A stretch of DNA of 64,000 nt from DASQHL01 sp963843685 (GTDB lineage: Bacteria > Chloroflexota > Dehalococcoidia > DSTF01 > JACRBR01). The position numbers and the translations under genes were made by a program. Below the pieces are notes generated by a model. That model had not been told where the DNA came from. It saw only the letters and a program-made list of their open reading frames with translations, and ran no database searches. Shown here in pieces: positions 63,577 to 64,000 of this stretch; the first letter of the stretch is position 1, and the number at the start of each line of letters is the position of its first letter. The stretch lies in the NCBI GenBank assembly GCA_963843685.1, contig CAWJLO010000019.1:1-64000 (forward strand). Direction: 5' to 3'.

Positions 63577-64000
63577 CGCGCACCTTCGTCATCGGCGCCC
63601 GCGGCAGCAAGCTCTCCCTCCGCCAGGTCGACCTGGTCAGCGACGCCCTCCGCGCCGCACACCCCGCCCTCTCGCTCGAGGTGCGCGAGATCCGCACCGA
63701 GGGCGACCGCTCGACCGCCCCCCTCGCCGAGATCGGCGGCCTCGGCGTCTTCACGAAGGCCATCGAGGACGCCCTGCTCTCGCCACGACGCCGACATCGC
63801 CGTGCACAGCCTGAAAGACCTCCCGACGCAGCTCGCCGATGGCCTCACCATCGCCGCCGTCCTCCCTCGCGCCGACGTCCGCGACGCGCTCGTCACCCGC
63901 GACCGCCGCCCGCTCGCCGATCTCCCGCCCGGCGCGCGCATCGGCACCGGCAGCGGCCGCCGCGCCGTCCTTCTCCGCGCCCTCCGCCCCGATGTCGAGA
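63573..64000 (+). CDS. hemC: Hydroxymethylbilane synthase, frameshifted and truncated by window end
   Basis: HemC polymerises four porphobilinogens into hydroxymethylbilane. The visible part reads TFVIGARGSKLSLRQVDLV, LEVREIRTEGDRS and GGLGVFTKAIEDALLS. After removal of one C of 63783-63784 it continues as HDADIAVHSLKDLPTQLADG and GARIGTGSGRRAVLLRALRP. These are the family's N-terminal domain hallmarks, including VHSLKDLP and GT-SSLRR-like elements. The dipyrromethane-cofactor cysteine lies beyond the window. The break in a gene essential for heme suggests a consensus error. It overlaps the DinB-like stop by four bases. Confidence 0.9.
   Translation, partial: MTRTFVIGARGSKLSLRQVDLVSDALRAAHPALSLEVREIRTEGDRSTAPLAEIGGLGVFTKAIEDALLSPRRRHRRAQPERPPDAARRWPHHRRRPPSRRRPRRARHPRPPPARRSPARRAHRHRQRPPRRPSPRPPPRCR

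Overview
The window is a 64 kb chromosomal segment of a strongly GC-rich bacterium. Conserved protein sequences (RecA, RNase Y, ArgRS, HemA/HemB), long Pro/Thr-rich linkers in secreted proteins and the general gene mix suggest Chloroflexota, possibly Dehalococcoidia. That placement is inference; no rRNA gene is present. Four tRNA genes (Leu-UAG, Lys-CUU, Val-GAC, Met-CAU) are scattered through it. I see no prophage, insertion sequence, CRISPR array or rRNA operon.

Layout. 0-7.7 kb: recA and recX, a propeller lipoprotein, RNase Y next to its YmdB-like partner, a PHP phosphoesterase and two small membrane proteins. 7.8-18 kb: a phosphotriesterase-like hydrolase, an orphan DppD/DppF ATPase pair, tRNAs, a BON protein, a patatin, an alpha-L-rhamnosidase and a frameshifted propeller protein. 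18-24 kb: a NuoI/NuoG-like iron-sulfur pair, a LON-substrate-domain protein, and a Zn-ribbon/thiolase pair. 24-34 kb: argS, a TetR regulator, a Tat-exported protein, csrA, a FliA/WhiG-type sigma factor, a hybrid histidine kinase and several hydrolases. 34-41 kb: hisA and hisH, separated by a roughly 4.9 kb gene for a secreted beta-helix protein ending in thrombospondin-3-like and dockerin repeats. 41-55 kb: ligA, an HD-GYP protein, larE, Tad pilus-type genes, a CehA-like hydrolase, a CoA-transferase, YqeK-like and GT87-like proteins. 55-64 kb: hemB, an APH-type kinase, small VOC enzymes, a helix-turn-helix regulator and the hemA-hemC tetrapyrrole cluster, cut by the window end.

Two features run through the window. 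First, at least eleven coding frames break in a way that removal of one base repairs, including in genes expected to be essential (nuoG, hemC). This is either insertion error in the consensus or, less likely, +1 recoding. Second, several genes have a TANNNT -10 box only 6-8 bases before the start codon and no Shine-Dalgarno, pointing to leaderless transcripts, while others have classic AGGAGG sites.

Functionally the segment holds information-processing genes (recombination, ligation, RNA decay, tRNA charging), heme and histidine biosynthesis, part of complex I, acyl-CoA metabolism, plant-polysaccharide-type hydrolysis and cell-surface proteins. This fits a free-living heterotroph.
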